From Neobacillus sp. SuZ13 (GTDB lineage Bacteria; Bacillota; Bacilli; Bacillales; Cytobacillaceae): a DNA stretch of 64,000 nucleotides. Positions 52,400-60,402 of the stretch are shown piece after piece. Under the pieces are notes generated by a model. That model was given only the letters and a program-made list of their open reading frames with translations, searched no databases and had not been told where the DNA came from. The first letter of the stretch is position 1, and every line of letters starts with the position of its first letter. The stretch covers positions 5,879,501-5,943,500 of the forward strand of contig NZ_CP126107.1 of assembly GCF_030123365.1 (NCBI RefSeq), written 5' to 3'. A program made the translations under genes and the position numbers.

Positions 52400-52909
52400 C
52401 TATTCAGCCAATAAACCTCGTTTAAGTTCATCCGTTGAGTTGTTCCATAAAACCTCATTATGATTACGTAAGAATTCCGCTAATACCTTTTTCGAATTAC
52501 CATCCATATCGTCGACAATGATATGGCGCTTCAGCGACTTATCCATGCGGTTGACATGCTCAGGCAAGGATTTGTAGCCGCGCCGGATTTCGCGGTCAAC
52601 GGTCATAAAGCAGGCCGTCACACCCGCGTAGTATGGGCCTTCTTCGTTGCGGTCAATCGTTACCCAGACAAGCCAATACGGTTTTCCGTTCGGAACCTCT
52701 TCTTGATTTTTCAAAAATTTAATGCCCTTTTCCACGGCGCTGCGGGCATGCATGGCACCGACATCAATCTCCGCCTCGCCAGCGTCAACATCAATGATGA
52801 CAGGTGACACATTATCAAGGCTCAAAGCTCCTTTTCCAAAGCCTTTATGGCCATCGGTCGGATCGCTTTTGATGATATTAAAACCGAGTTTCTTTTTATT
52901 TTCTTCCAT
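52400..52909 (-). CDS. ywhD: YwhD-family protein
   Basis: 169 residues, cytoplasmic, function unknown. Marks I recognise are KGFGKGALSLDNVSPVIIDV, WVTIDRNEEGPYYAGVTACF and the C-terminal acidic end. It is 16 nt after ywhC and in the same order as B. subtilis, so the two are likely one transcript. No catalytic motif is apparent. Confidence 0.82.
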   Translation of the reverse strand: MEENKKKLGFNIIKSDPTDGHKGFGKGALSLDNVSPVIIDVDAGEAEIDVGAMHARSAVEKGIKFLKNQEEVPNGKPYWLVWVTIDRNEEGPYYAGVTACFMTVDREIRRGYKSLPEHVNRMDKSLKRHIIVDDMDGNSKKVLAEFLRNHNEVLWNNSTDELKRGLLAE

Positions 52910-52925
52910 TAAAACTCCAAACCTC

Positions 52926-53588
52926 CTAAAAAAACAACATTCTGAAGAATTGACTTAACCCATCCAAAACCCACGGAAGGACAACCGCGAAAATGGGTTC
53001 GATTGTATATCGATCAAGCGGGGTAAACACTAAAATTAGAAAAATCAATCCGCCGTACTGTTCATACTGCGTCATTTTTGCCCGTACATGGTTGGGGGCT
53101 AAGTCCTCAATAATCCGGTATCCATCGAGCGGCGGGAATGGCAGCAGATTAAAGATAAACAGAACAATATTCAGCCGGATAAAGATTTCCAAGAAATCAT
53201 AAAAACTTTCAGGCGGGGCTGCACCAAAACGGTTTAACCCGAACGCGATAACAAAGCCGAGTGCAGCTAAAACCAGATTACTGAGCGGCCCGGCAACTGA
53301 AACGAGAATTCCAGCTAGGCGAGGCTTTTTAAAGAAAAACCGATTAACCGGTACCGGACGAGCCCAGCCGAAGCCAGCAATAAATATTAAGATCGTGCCG
53401 ATCGGATCAAGGTGTTTGAGCGGATTTAACGTCAACCGGCCTTGTTTTTGTGCGGTCATGTCACCGAATTTATAGGCAACGAACGCGTGGGCAAATTCAT
53501 GAAACGTAAAGGCAATCATCAGGGTAATCGCCAAATAGGGAATCATGCTTAACGGATAGGCAAGAAAATTAAAATTTTCCAACACCAT
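52926..53588 (-). CDS. ywhC: Site-2 protease family membrane metalloprotease YwhC
   Basis: Rhomboid-unrelated M50 intramembrane protease. Zinc ligands are HEFAHAFVAYKFGD (about 29-42) and the C-terminal NLLPFPPLDGYRIIED. Five to six hydrophobic helices; about 221 residues. The start is uncertain among ATG at 53588, GTG and TTG just after, because GGAAGGAG lies very close. Substrate unknown. Confidence 0.87.
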   Translation of the reverse strand: MVLENFNFLAYPLSMIPYLAITLMIAFTFHEFAHAFVAYKFGDMTAQKQGRLTLNPLKHLDPIGTILIFIAGFGWARPVPVNRFFFKKPRLAGILVSVAGPLSNLVLAALGFVIAFGLNRFGAAPPESFYDFLEIFIRLNIVLFIFNLLPFPPLDGYRIIEDLAPNHVRAKMTQYEQYGGLIFLILVFTPLDRYTIEPIFAVVLPWVLDGLSQFFRMLFF

Positions 53589-53811
53589 ATCTCCTTCCAT
53601 CTCAAACGGATGTCACGCTTACGTGCGCAAACTCCATTTTCTATCTATCTATATTCCTTTTAGTATACATGAAACCGTTTAAAAAAAGAAAATCAAAAGC
53701 GTCATCGATTATTGCACTTTCCTTCGAATTATGGAACACTAACATAGAAAAGCTGTAACGATGGTTTGCGGCTTATTGACTACCCATACATAAAACGGAG
53801 GAGGAAAAAAC

Positions 53812-53997
53812 ATGCCATATGTAACAGTAAAAATGCTTGAAGGGCGTACCGACGACCAAAAACGTGCCCTAGTTACAAAAGTAACCGATGCAGTCAGCGA
53901 AACAACAGGCGCACCAAAAGAAGCCATCCACGTAATGATCGAAGAAATGAGCAAAAGCAACCTTGGAATCGCCGGCGTACGAAAAAGCGACCAATAA
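53812..53997 (+). CDS. ywhB: 4-oxalocrotonate tautomerase-family protein YwhB
   Basis: 61-residue tautomerase of the small hexameric kind; Pro at position 2 of the translated sequence (first after Met removal) is the catalytic base. MPYVTVKMLEGRTDDQKRAL, then Arg residues needed for substrate. Strong GGAGGAGG site. Faces ywhC. The physiological substrate in Bacillus is not known. Confidence 0.9.
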   Translation: MPYVTVKMLEGRTDDQKRALVTKVTDAVSETTGAPKEAIHVMIEEMSKSNLGIAGVRKSDQ

Positions 53998-54000
53998 ATA

Positions 54001-54122
54001 GAAAAGCGGAAGCGCCTTGCACAGGGGCGTGAGTCTAGACGAGCCAGCGTGAAGGTTGCTTTTTAACCTTCATGATGGATTGGCTGTAGACCTGCGAGCC
54101 CCTAGGCGCTGCAGCTAGACAG
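54001..54122 (+). repeat. GAAAAGCGGA 3' element, best copy, after ywhB
   Basis: Begins 3 nt after the ywhB stop with GAAAAGCGGAAGCGCC and ends GGCGCTGCAGCTAGACAG. Nested stems GCGCC/GGCGC, GGGGC/GCCCC, GTCTA/TAGAC and TGAAGGTT/AACCTTCA would fold nearly the whole 122 nt into one long branched hairpin. Confidence 0.88.
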
Positions 54123-54139
54123 TTATCTCATTTGATTTT

Positions 54140-54182
54140 GGTGTCAGGCACCATGTGAAATTTTCACATGGTGATTGACACC
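54140..54182. repeat. 43-bp palindrome of two 13-mers, second copy
   Basis: GGTGTCAGGCACC (54140-54152), inner ATGTGAA/TTCACAT pair and a decayed partner GGTGATTGACACC (54170-54182). Same length and layout as 32024-32066. On the plus strand a T5 run follows, so it could terminate ywhB transcripts. Confidence 0.85.
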
Positions 54183-54192
54183 TTTTTAGTTC

Positions 54193-54417
54193 CTACAAAA
54201 ACTTAATCTCGTCTTTTGGGGTTTCAATCTTTAGTTTCTCTAGTTCGAGTTTCATTTTTTCAGTTTCGGCTAAATAATTTACGTGTTTGAGTTTCTCGAG
54301 CTCGAGTTCATCCTTCAGCATACCTGCTTTAATTTTTGACTGTTTCTGAAAATGAGTAGTAATAATGGCTGTAATCGGTATGCCAAATACCATAATGACG
54401 GCAATCGTTCCTGTCAT
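54193..54417 (-). CDS. Small membrane protein with coiled coil, unknown function
   Basis: 74 residues from the ATG at 54417-54415, 9 nt after GAGGAGG. One membrane helix (about 4-22) is followed by a Leu/Glu/Lys coiled coil (about 35-66). The layout recalls phage-shock PspB, but I see no specific motif and make no assignment. A longer frame upstream crosses the ywgA terminator. It ends 11 nt before the 43-bp palindrome. Confidence 0.65.
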   Translation of the reverse strand: MTGTIAVIMVFGIPITAIITTHFQKQSKIKAGMLKDELELEKLKHVNYLAETEKMKLELEKLKIETPKDEIKFL

Positions 54418-54508
54418 TGCAAGCGCCTCCTCATATATCATAATTTTTACCTCTTTATACAAATCATAACAAATACCTAAACAAAAAAGTACCGAATTAA
54501 TCAAAAAC

Positions 54509-54565
54509 AAAAAACACCCCTCAGACCTTCGCACGCGAGCATTCGTGCTATAGTCCAAGCGGTGT
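54509..54565 (-). terminator. Terminator of ywgA
   Basis: A long imperfect hairpin with ACACC/GGTGT ends, an inner GCAC/GTGC pair and an A-run on the left giving the U-tail. Confidence 0.65.
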
Positions 54566-54573
54566 ATAACATC

Positions 54574-55077
54574 TTATTGAATTTTCGCCTTTAACGATTC
54601 GATATATTGAAAGGCCTCATCGATTTCCGCCTCGGTATAGCGCTGGCTTGCCTTTAACGTAAACACCTTGTTAGCCACTTCTTCTTTAGAGAGATTATCA
54701 AAATATAAAACCGTTGAAACCAATTCCAAGAATCTAGCATTCTGCTCATTCATATCAACGAGACAATCCTGCAAAAACGGCATGTCCACCTCATTTAAAC
54801 TTAAAAACTCTTTCCCCGGCTCCGTCAATGTATAGCGATATTGAAAATAGCCGCCCTTTTTCTCCTTCACCTCATTGAGAAAGCCCATATTGCAAAGCTC
54901 CTCAACCCGTAACGTTAACTCCTCTGAGTAGGGGCCATAAAAATGAAACTGGAACCGCTCTTGAAAGGGAAATGCCACCTTTTTCGCAATATATATCATC
55001 TTTTGCAGCTTCTTACGGCCGATAATCTCACCGGAAACCATAACCGCCTGCATCAGTTTCGCATGATCATTTAACAA
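54574..55077 (-). CDS. ywgA: YwgA-family protein
   Basis: 167 residues, unknown function; predicted winged-helix-like fold from RKKLQKMIYIAKKVAFPFQE and the FYGPYSEELTLRVEELCNMG segment. Similar N-terminal domains occur in PanA/antitoxin-like proteins (FYGPYS motif), but no partner toxin is next to it. TTG start at 55077 with AGGAG 10-11 nt upstream. It is 50 nt downstream of ywfO and probably in its operon. Confidence 0.78.
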   Translation of the reverse strand: MLNDHAKLMQAVMVSGEIIGRKKLQKMIYIAKKVAFPFQERFQFHFYGPYSEELTLRVEELCNMGFLNEVKEKKGGYFQYRYTLTEPGKEFLSLNEVDMPFLQDCLVDMNEQNARFLELVSTVLYFDNLSKEEVANKVFTLKASQRYTEAEIDEAFQYIESLKAKIQ

Positions 55078-55102
55078 CGTTCGTCATCTCCTACTCCATT
55101 TG

Positions 55103-55115
55103 GGTGTCAGGCACC
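55103..55115. repeat. 13-mer between ywfO and ywgA
   Basis: Exact GGTGTCAGGCACC, 14 nt after the ywfO stop and 25 nt before the ywgA start. Confidence 0.75.
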
Positions 55116-55129
55116 AATCACCAATCGTT

Positions 55130-56428
55130 CTATAACTCTAAAAGGGCGCGAATTTGCTTTTTGACATTCTTTTTAGTCGAATCATCAAGAATAAAATCAG
55201 CCGGGTAGTAGAGCTTATGGTCGGTCCTTCTTTTCCCCGAAATCGCATCAACAATCTCCGATTCGCGTGAAAGTTCCTTCAATTCCCCATTATGCATCAA
55301 CAAATGAATCGGGAGCCGCTCCTCCTCCTCACCGGGACGATAGAAATCATACGGCAAATCCGACGAGGAATCGACCACCAAATAATACTCAGGATCCAAC
55401 CCTGCCTTTTTGAATAATGAACCTAATTCAGCGAGCTTTTTGTATTCTTTCGCTGGGTCAAATTCAGCAAACTTGAAGAGATTGCGATTGACAAACCGAC
55501 GGCAGAGGTCACTTAACACAGGGTCAGACTCTTCCTGCCAAATTTGAAAATAATATAAAATCACTGATTCATCTAATTTTAAATAGTCTTCTAAGGTTAC
55601 TTTTTCATTGAAAATCGATGTAAAGTGGATGGGTTCGTATTTAAAAGTATAGTTTTCTTCAAATAATTGCTTGGCGCGGTGGAGAATTTTTGTCAAAATA
55701 ACCTCCGCACTGCGCGATACCGGGTGGAAATAGACCTGCCAATACATCTGGTAGCGGCTCATAATATAATCTTCAACTGCATGCATGCCGCTCTTTTTAA
55801 TGACCACCTGATCTTCGCGCGGCCGCATGACCCTCAAAATACGCTCCATATCAAATTGACCATAGCTGACGCCGGTAAAATAGGCATCCCGCTGTAAATA
55901 ATCCATCCGATCGGCATCAATTTGACTGGAAATCATGCTGACTACTAGTTTTTTCTCCGATGTTTTCGCAATCACTTCGGCTACTTTTTTAGGGAAATCT
56001 GGACCAACACGCAACAGCACGTTATTGACTTCGGTATTCCCTAAAATAATTTGCCGGGTAAACTCCTCATGGTCAAAATCAAACACTTTTTCAAATGAAT
56101 GAGAGAACGGGCCATGTCCAAGGTCGTGAAGCAACGCGGCACATAGGGTCAACAGGCGATCGTCATCATTCCATTCCGGTCTCCCTGCAAACACATCATC
56201 AATAATGCGGCGGACAATTTCATAGACACCTAGAGAATGGTTGAAGCGGCTGTGCTCAGCACCATGAAAGGTTAAAAATGTCGTTCCTAGCTGTTTGATG
56301 CGCCGTAAGCGTTGAAATTCTTTCGTTCCGATTAAATCCCAGATGGCCAGGTCACGTACATGGACGTAGCGATGGACGGGGTCTTTAAAGACTTTTTCTT
56401 CACTAAGTTTTTCCGCCGAATAGGCCAT
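55130..56428 (-). CDS. ywfO: HD-domain phosphohydrolase YwfO
   Basis: 432-residue member of the SAMHD1-like HD group, probably a dNTP triphosphohydrolase. Metal ligands: His in EHSRFNHSLGVYEIV, HD in ALLHDLGHGPFSHSFE and the Asp in SQIDADRMDYLQRD. The N-terminal FKDPVHRYVHVRDL is typical. Conserved in place upstream of ywgA in Bacillus. Substrate is inferred from the family. Confidence 0.88.
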   Translation of the reverse strand: MAYSAEKLSEEKVFKDPVHRYVHVRDLAIWDLIGTKEFQRLRRIKQLGTTFLTFHGAEHSRFNHSLGVYEIVRRIIDDVFAGRPEWNDDDRLLTLCAALLHDLGHGPFSHSFEKVFDFDHEEFTRQIILGNTEVNNVLLRVGPDFPKKVAEVIAKTSEKKLVVSMISSQIDADRMDYLQRDAYFTGVSYGQFDMERILRVMRPREDQVVIKKSGMHAVEDYIMSRYQMYWQVYFHPVSRSAEVILTKILHRAKQLFEENYTFKYEPIHFTSIFNEKVTLEDYLKLDESVILYYFQIWQEESDPVLSDLCRRFVNRNLFKFAEFDPAKEYKKLAELGSLFKKAGLDPEYYLVVDSSSDLPYDFYRPGEEEERLPIHLLMHNGELKELSRESEIVDAISGKRRTDHKLYYPADFILDDSTKKNVKKQIRALLEL

Positions 56429-56565
56429 AGACTTCCCTCTCCCTCGTAAACTTGCTCCTGGCGTTTAAGGACATCTCGCCCTTTTCTTTGTTATTTTCTA
56501 TTATATCCCAAAAACCACCCTTTTTTCAGCAAAATTCTACACGACTTTTCGACATGGATGGGGGG

Positions 56566-56600
56566 AAAAAAATCACCTAAGTTTCTACGACTGAGGTGAT
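56566..56600 (-). terminator. Terminator of the DUF1450 gene
   Basis: ATCACCT/AGGTGAT stem whose right arm touches the stop codon; seven A on the left give the U-tail. Confidence 0.8.
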
Positions 56601-56821
56601 CATTTTATCTTTTTATTTACTTTCTCCATTAATTCCTCTTCCGTTAATGCGGCAACGGGGCGGTTATTGACGAAGGCAAAGGTTTTTTTCCGGCCAGGCC
56701 CGCAGTAGGATTGGCAGCCGATTTTGACTTCAGCCTCCGGATCCAGTTCTTTTAACCGAGGGATTAATGTCTTTAAATTCACGGCCTGACAATCGTCGCA
56801 TACGCGAAATTCATTGGACAT
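56600..56821 (-). CDS. DUF1450 (YuzB-like) small cysteine protein
   Basis: 73 residues, MSNEFRVCDDCQAVNLKTLI, with CxxC (residues 8 and 11) and a later CQSYCGPGRKK, the layout of the thioredoxin-like ferredoxin-type DUF1450 family. Likely a redox or metal-binding protein of unknown role. ATG at 56821, about 10 nt after AGGG; a TTG three codons upstream is inside that site. Divergent from rsfA. Confidence 0.8.
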   Translation of the reverse strand: MSNEFRVCDDCQAVNLKTLIPRLKELDPEAEVKIGCQSYCGPGRKKTFAFVNNRPVAALTEEELMEKVNKKIK

Positions 56822-57096
56822 GTAAGACAACCCTTTCTTTGGTCACAATCTATATCTATAGTTTATCCAGCTTGGATAGCTTAAACAACCGATTAACTCC
56901 TCTGGTATTTTACATTTTCTTGTATTCGAATGCAAGTTGCAATCTTTACTAAACTCGTTAAAAAAATCTACTATCCTTGCAACCATTTTGGTATAAAGGT
57001 TCAAAAACTTGTCCATCCTAAGACTAGAACTTTTAAAAACTCGTCAAGATGCTCGGGCGGGTTCATCCAAAAAAACTATAAAAGGGAGTTGAACAT

Positions 57097-57888
57097 ATGA
57101 AAGTTCGTCAAGACGCATGGACAGATGAGAATGATTTGCTTTTAGCCGAAACTGTCCTAAGGCATGTAAGAGAAGGAAGTACACAGCTAAACGCTTTTGA
57201 AGAGGTAGGCGATAAACTAAATCGTACGTCTGCTGCGTGTGGATTCAGATGGAATGCCGTCGTTCGCCACCGTTACGAAAAAGCACTACAATTAGCGAAA
57301 AAGCAACGTAAACAAAGACAAAGAGTATTAGGAAAAGAGCAAGGCGGTAAGAAAAAGCTGTTATATAGCCCGCCGCTCACTGGGGCACCAGATTTTGATG
57401 CAATCCCAGCTCAAGTTGATATGCCGCTGGAAACTAGCTTTGACATGCCAGATATGACGGCAGAGATGGCAGAGGAAACTTATGTAACCCCTGCTGCTTC
57501 AACACCATCACAAGCGCCTGTTTATGCACAAGCACAGGTTCAAACACCCGTTCAAAGCTATCGTCAGGCAAATAACACAGGGCTTTCGCTTGATTCCGTT
57601 ATTACTTACTTGCAAAACTTTCATCATTCCAATCTGCAAAATGAAGCATTAAAAAGTGAGAATGAAAGATTAAAAAGAGAGTTGGCAGAAGTAAGACGCC
57701 AAAATGAAGAAATGGCCGCTAAAATTGAGGGTCTTGAGCAGAATACAGAAACGATTCAAGAAGATTACGAGACCTTAATGAAGATCATGAACCGTGCCCG
57801 CAAGCTTGTGTTATTTGAAGAAGAAGAAAGACCAGCTACGAAATTTAAAATGGACCGAAACGGAAATTTAGAAAAAGTAGCAGAATAA
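57097..57888 (+). CDS. rsfA: Forespore transcription factor RsfA
   Basis: Regulator of sigma-F-dependent genes. The Myb/SANT-like N-terminal domain (about 1-60, VRQDAWTDENDLLLAETVLR) is followed by a basic stretch (KKQRKQRQR), a Pro/Ala/Gln linker and a C-terminal coiled coil (about 175-235). 263 residues. Upstream, GTATA (56991-56995), 15 nt, then GTCCATCCTA (57011-57020) is a partial match to a sigma-F promoter. The TAA stop abuts a 3' repeat element. Same place as B. subtilis ywfN. Confidence 0.9.
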   Translation: MKVRQDAWTDENDLLLAETVLRHVREGSTQLNAFEEVGDKLNRTSAACGFRWNAVVRHRYEKALQLAKKQRKQRQRVLGKEQGGKKKLLYSPPLTGAPDFDAIPAQVDMPLETSFDMPDMTAEMAEETYVTPAASTPSQAPVYAQAQVQTPVQSYRQANNTGLSLDSVITYLQNFHHSNLQNEALKSENERLKRELAEVRRQNEEMAAKIEGLEQNTETIQEDYETLMKIMNRARKLVLFEEEERPATKFKMDRNGNLEKVAE

Positions 57889-58035
57889 GAAAAGCGGAAG
57901 AGCCCGTTTAGCGGCGTATGGACTGGAGCACTCCAACTGAGATAAAGGAAACACGAAGAGCGTAGCGATTCGATGTTGACTTATCGTAGGGCGGAGGGCG
58001 AAGTACACTAGCCGTTGGGCTCTGTAGCTAGACAG
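57889..58035 (+). repeat. GAAAAGCGGA 3' element, divergent copy, after rsfA
   Basis: Starts at the base after the rsfA stop with GAAAAGCGGAAGAGCCC and ends GGGCTCTGTAGCTAGACAG. Where other copies pair GCGCC/GGCGC, this pairs AGAGCCC/GGGCTCT: both arms changed together. The interior is unlike the other copies. Confidence 0.85.
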
Positions 58036-58087
58036 AAAACACAGTTAATAGAATTGGGGAGAAGAGCAATAGCGCAACATCTCTTTG

Positions 58088-58130
58088 AAAAAAAGCCGTA
58101 AATCCGCTCAAGTGGGATTTACGGCTTTTT
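58088..58130. terminator. Bidirectional terminator between rsfA and lipL
   Basis: Perfect 16-bp stem AAAAAGCCGTAAATCC with its complement (58090-58105 and 58115-58130), 9-nt loop; A and T runs suit both strands. The lipL stop overlaps its edge. Confidence 0.9.
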
Positions 58131-58959
58131 ACATAGCATTGATTTTTTCATTTCGGTCAATGACCCGTTGATAATAATCTGGAAATAATCCCAGTTCATA
58201 CTCGTTTAATGGACCCGCATATAATAGCCCGCTCTGATCCTTTAACTGGTTTAATAGACGGAGCATCACGTCAGCGATGGTAAGATCCGTTCCGAGCAGT
58301 TCCGCAAGCGAAGCCATGACTTCTGGAACAATTTCTGGATAAGCAAATTTTGTTTCTGCATCCTGTTTTGCAAGTTTATAAAATTCCCTGACCAGTTTGG
58401 CCCGCTTCGCACCGCTGCCGTTCACACAGAGATAAATCTGGACAGCGACCCCTTTTTTAAGACGGCGCTGCGAAATGCCAGCAAACTTTTTCCCCGCAAT
58501 GCTCAGATCGTAACTTCCCGGGCAATAAGAACCGACAATTTCTCGAGCCTCAATCTGATGCGGGAAATCGGCAAACATGTTTTGAATAAGCTGCCACATC
58601 GCATCATAGCCGCGATTAATATCAATCCCTTTTTCCGCCTCTGGAAAAATTAACGATATATTGAGGACGCCTTCATCGAGGACAACCGCGAGGCCGCCAG
58701 AGTTTCTGACAATCGTATGATAGCCTTGCTCCTGTAAAAATTGAATACCTTCTTGTAAAAATGGCAATTTAGTATCCTGAATGCCGAGAACGATTGTATT
58801 GTGGTGGACCCAAGTCCTTGCTGTGGCCGGTGCCTGCCCCGATCCGACAGAGGCACACAGGGTATCATCGGTTCCAAATGATTGCAATGCTTGAAAATGA
58901 ATACCCGCCGCTGATTGATCGATAATTCGCCATTGCGGCTGGCGCAGTAATCCTTCCAT
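58129..58959 (-). CDS. lipL: Octanoyl-[GcvH]:protein N-octanoyltransferase
   Basis: Amidotransferase that moves octanoyl from GcvH to E2 subunits in the Bacillus lipoate pathway. 276 residues; the nucleophile is Cys146 in GSYCPGSYDLSIAGKKFAG, with the lysine Lys158, and RNSGGLAVVLDEGVLNISL is the family core. Matches B. subtilis LipL (YwfL) in length and location beside pta. Good GGAG site. Confidence 0.9.
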   Translation of the reverse strand: MEGLLRQPQWRIIDQSAAGIHFQALQSFGTDDTLCASVGSGQAPATARTWVHHNTIVLGIQDTKLPFLQEGIQFLQEQGYHTIVRNSGGLAVVLDEGVLNISLIFPEAEKGIDINRGYDAMWQLIQNMFADFPHQIEAREIVGSYCPGSYDLSIAGKKFAGISQRRLKKGVAVQIYLCVNGSGAKRAKLVREFYKLAKQDAETKFAYPEIVPEVMASLAELLGTDLTIADVMLRLLNQLKDQSGLLYAGPLNEYELGLFPDYYQRVIDRNEKINAM

Positions 58960-58993
58960 TTTGATGGCTCCTTGAGTTGAATTAATAGTTTTT

Positions 58994-59100
58994 TACACAG
59001 TTCGGTAGTTTTTATACAAAGTATTATACTTTATTTACGAAAATCAGGATAATTTTACGAAAAATAAGCTAATTTTACAAAACCCCAGACATTTATTCAA
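58994..59100. repeat. 20-21-nt-pitch array D, core TTTTACGAAAA
   Basis: Cores with a TAC anchor at 58994, 59015, 59036, 59056 and 59076: steps 21, 21, 20, 20. A weaker copy ends near 59100. On the minus strand the core reads TTTTCGTAAAAT. It starts about 15 nt beyond the pta terminator and reaches to 35 nt before lipL, so it may overlap the lipL promoter. It is the most decayed of the four arrays. Confidence 0.7.
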
Positions 59101-59116
59101 AGTTTGGAAGTTTAAC

Positions 59117-59156
59117 CCAAAAAGGCCGATCCACCATAACAATGGACCAGCCCCTT
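59117..59156 (-). terminator. Terminator of pta
   Basis: Imperfect stem pairing GGC.GATCCA with TGGAC..GCC, 15 nt after the stop, with an A-run on the left. Confidence 0.6.
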
Positions 59157-59171
59157 TTGAAAAACAAACTT

Positions 59172-60143
59172 TTATAACCCTTGCGCTGCCGTAATTAACG
59201 CCAGCTTATAGACATCTTCTTCATTACATCCGCGTGATAAATCGTTTACCGGCGCGTTTAAGCCCTGTAAGATCGGTCCAACTGCTTCAAAGCCGCCTAA
59301 GCGCTGCGCAATTTTGTAGCCGATGTTTCCTGCTTCAAGACTAGGGAAAATAAATACATTCGCATCCCCTTGGAGCGGTGAATCTGGTGCCTTGCTTTTT
59401 GCCACAGATGGAACAAAAGCCGCATCAAACTGGAATTCTCCGTCTAAAACAAGCGATGGGTCACGACGCTTCGCTTCTGCGACTGCCTCAGCCACTCGCT
59501 CGGTTTCAGGAGATTTCGCTGAACCCTTTGTGGAAAAACTGAGCATCGCAATGCGCGGTTCCATATCAAACATGTGAGCCGTCTTCGCACTTTCAATCGC
59601 AATTTCAGCTAAATCATTGCTGTCTGGGGCGATATTAATCGCACAATCGGCGAACACATATTTTTCATCCTCACGAACCATGATAAATACGCCGGACGTT
59701 TTCTTGACGCCTTCTTTTGTCTTAATGATCTGTAATGCTGGGCGCACTGTATCAGCTGTGGAGTGGGCCGCACCGCTGACAAGACCGTGTGCTTTATTTA
59801 AATAAACAAGCATAGTGCCAAAGTAGTTTTCATCAAGTAAAATTTTGCGTGCATCCTCTTCAGTTGCTTTTCCTTTACGGCGGTCAACAAAGGCTGAAAC
59901 CAGCTCGTCCATGCCCGCATAGCTTGCTGGGTCATAAATTTCTGCCTCATCTAAAGAAACGCCAAGCTCTGCTGCTTTCGCCTGCACTTTCTCGATATTG
60001 CCAATTAAAATCGGTGTAATTAGTTTTTCCTCAGCTAAACGGCTTGCCGCACGGACAATCCGCTCATCTAATCCTTCTGGAAAAACAATTTTCAACTCAC
60101 GACCAGATATTTTTTGCTTTAAACCTTCAAATAAATCACTCAC
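59172..60143 (-). CDS. pta: Phosphate acetyltransferase
   Basis: Acetyl-CoA plus phosphate to acetyl phosphate, the first step of overflow acetate production. 323 residues, short PTA form. Family blocks: IVFPEGLDERIVRAA, GAAHSTADTVRPALQIIKT and DANVFIFPSLEAGNIGYKIA, with active-site Ser and Arg in these. In B. subtilis it is activated by CcpA; a cre-like site lies 75 nt upstream. Confidence 0.95.
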   Translation of the reverse strand: MSDLFEGLKQKISGRELKIVFPEGLDERIVRAASRLAEEKLITPILIGNIEKVQAKAAELGVSLDEAEIYDPASYAGMDELVSAFVDRRKGKATEEDARKILLDENYFGTMLVYLNKAHGLVSGAAHSTADTVRPALQIIKTKEGVKKTSGVFIMVREDEKYVFADCAINIAPDSNDLAEIAIESAKTAHMFDMEPRIAMLSFSTKGSAKSPETERVAEAVAEAKRRDPSLVLDGEFQFDAAFVPSVAKSKAPDSPLQGDANVFIFPSLEAGNIGYKIAQRLGGFEAVGPILQGLNAPVNDLSRGCNEEDVYKLALITAAQGL

Positions 60144-60217
60144 TACTAAATCCTCCCTTAATCAATCTACATAAATTAGCATACTTTACCTTTTTTAAAT
60201 TTCAATGATAAGACTCA

Positions 60218-60232
60218 CTGATAACGTTTTCA
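60218..60232 (+). promoter_or_regulatory. Candidate cre site upstream of pta
   Basis: CTGATAACGTTTTCA, 13 of 15 matches to WTGNAARCGNWWWCA, about 75 nt upstream of the pta start where CcpA activation would be expected. Confidence 0.6.
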
Positions 60233-60402
60233 TACTAAAAGTTTATGTTTTCAAAAAATTACGCGCTAGTTTTTATGATTTACTTTTTCCCGGAAAAATA
60301 TCCACTGATTTGCTTAGATAGGTTTATTCGCGCGCCACTGGGTCAAACTATGTTATAGTAAAGATTGTCAATAAGAAGAATGATTATTTAGGAGTGATTA
60401 TA

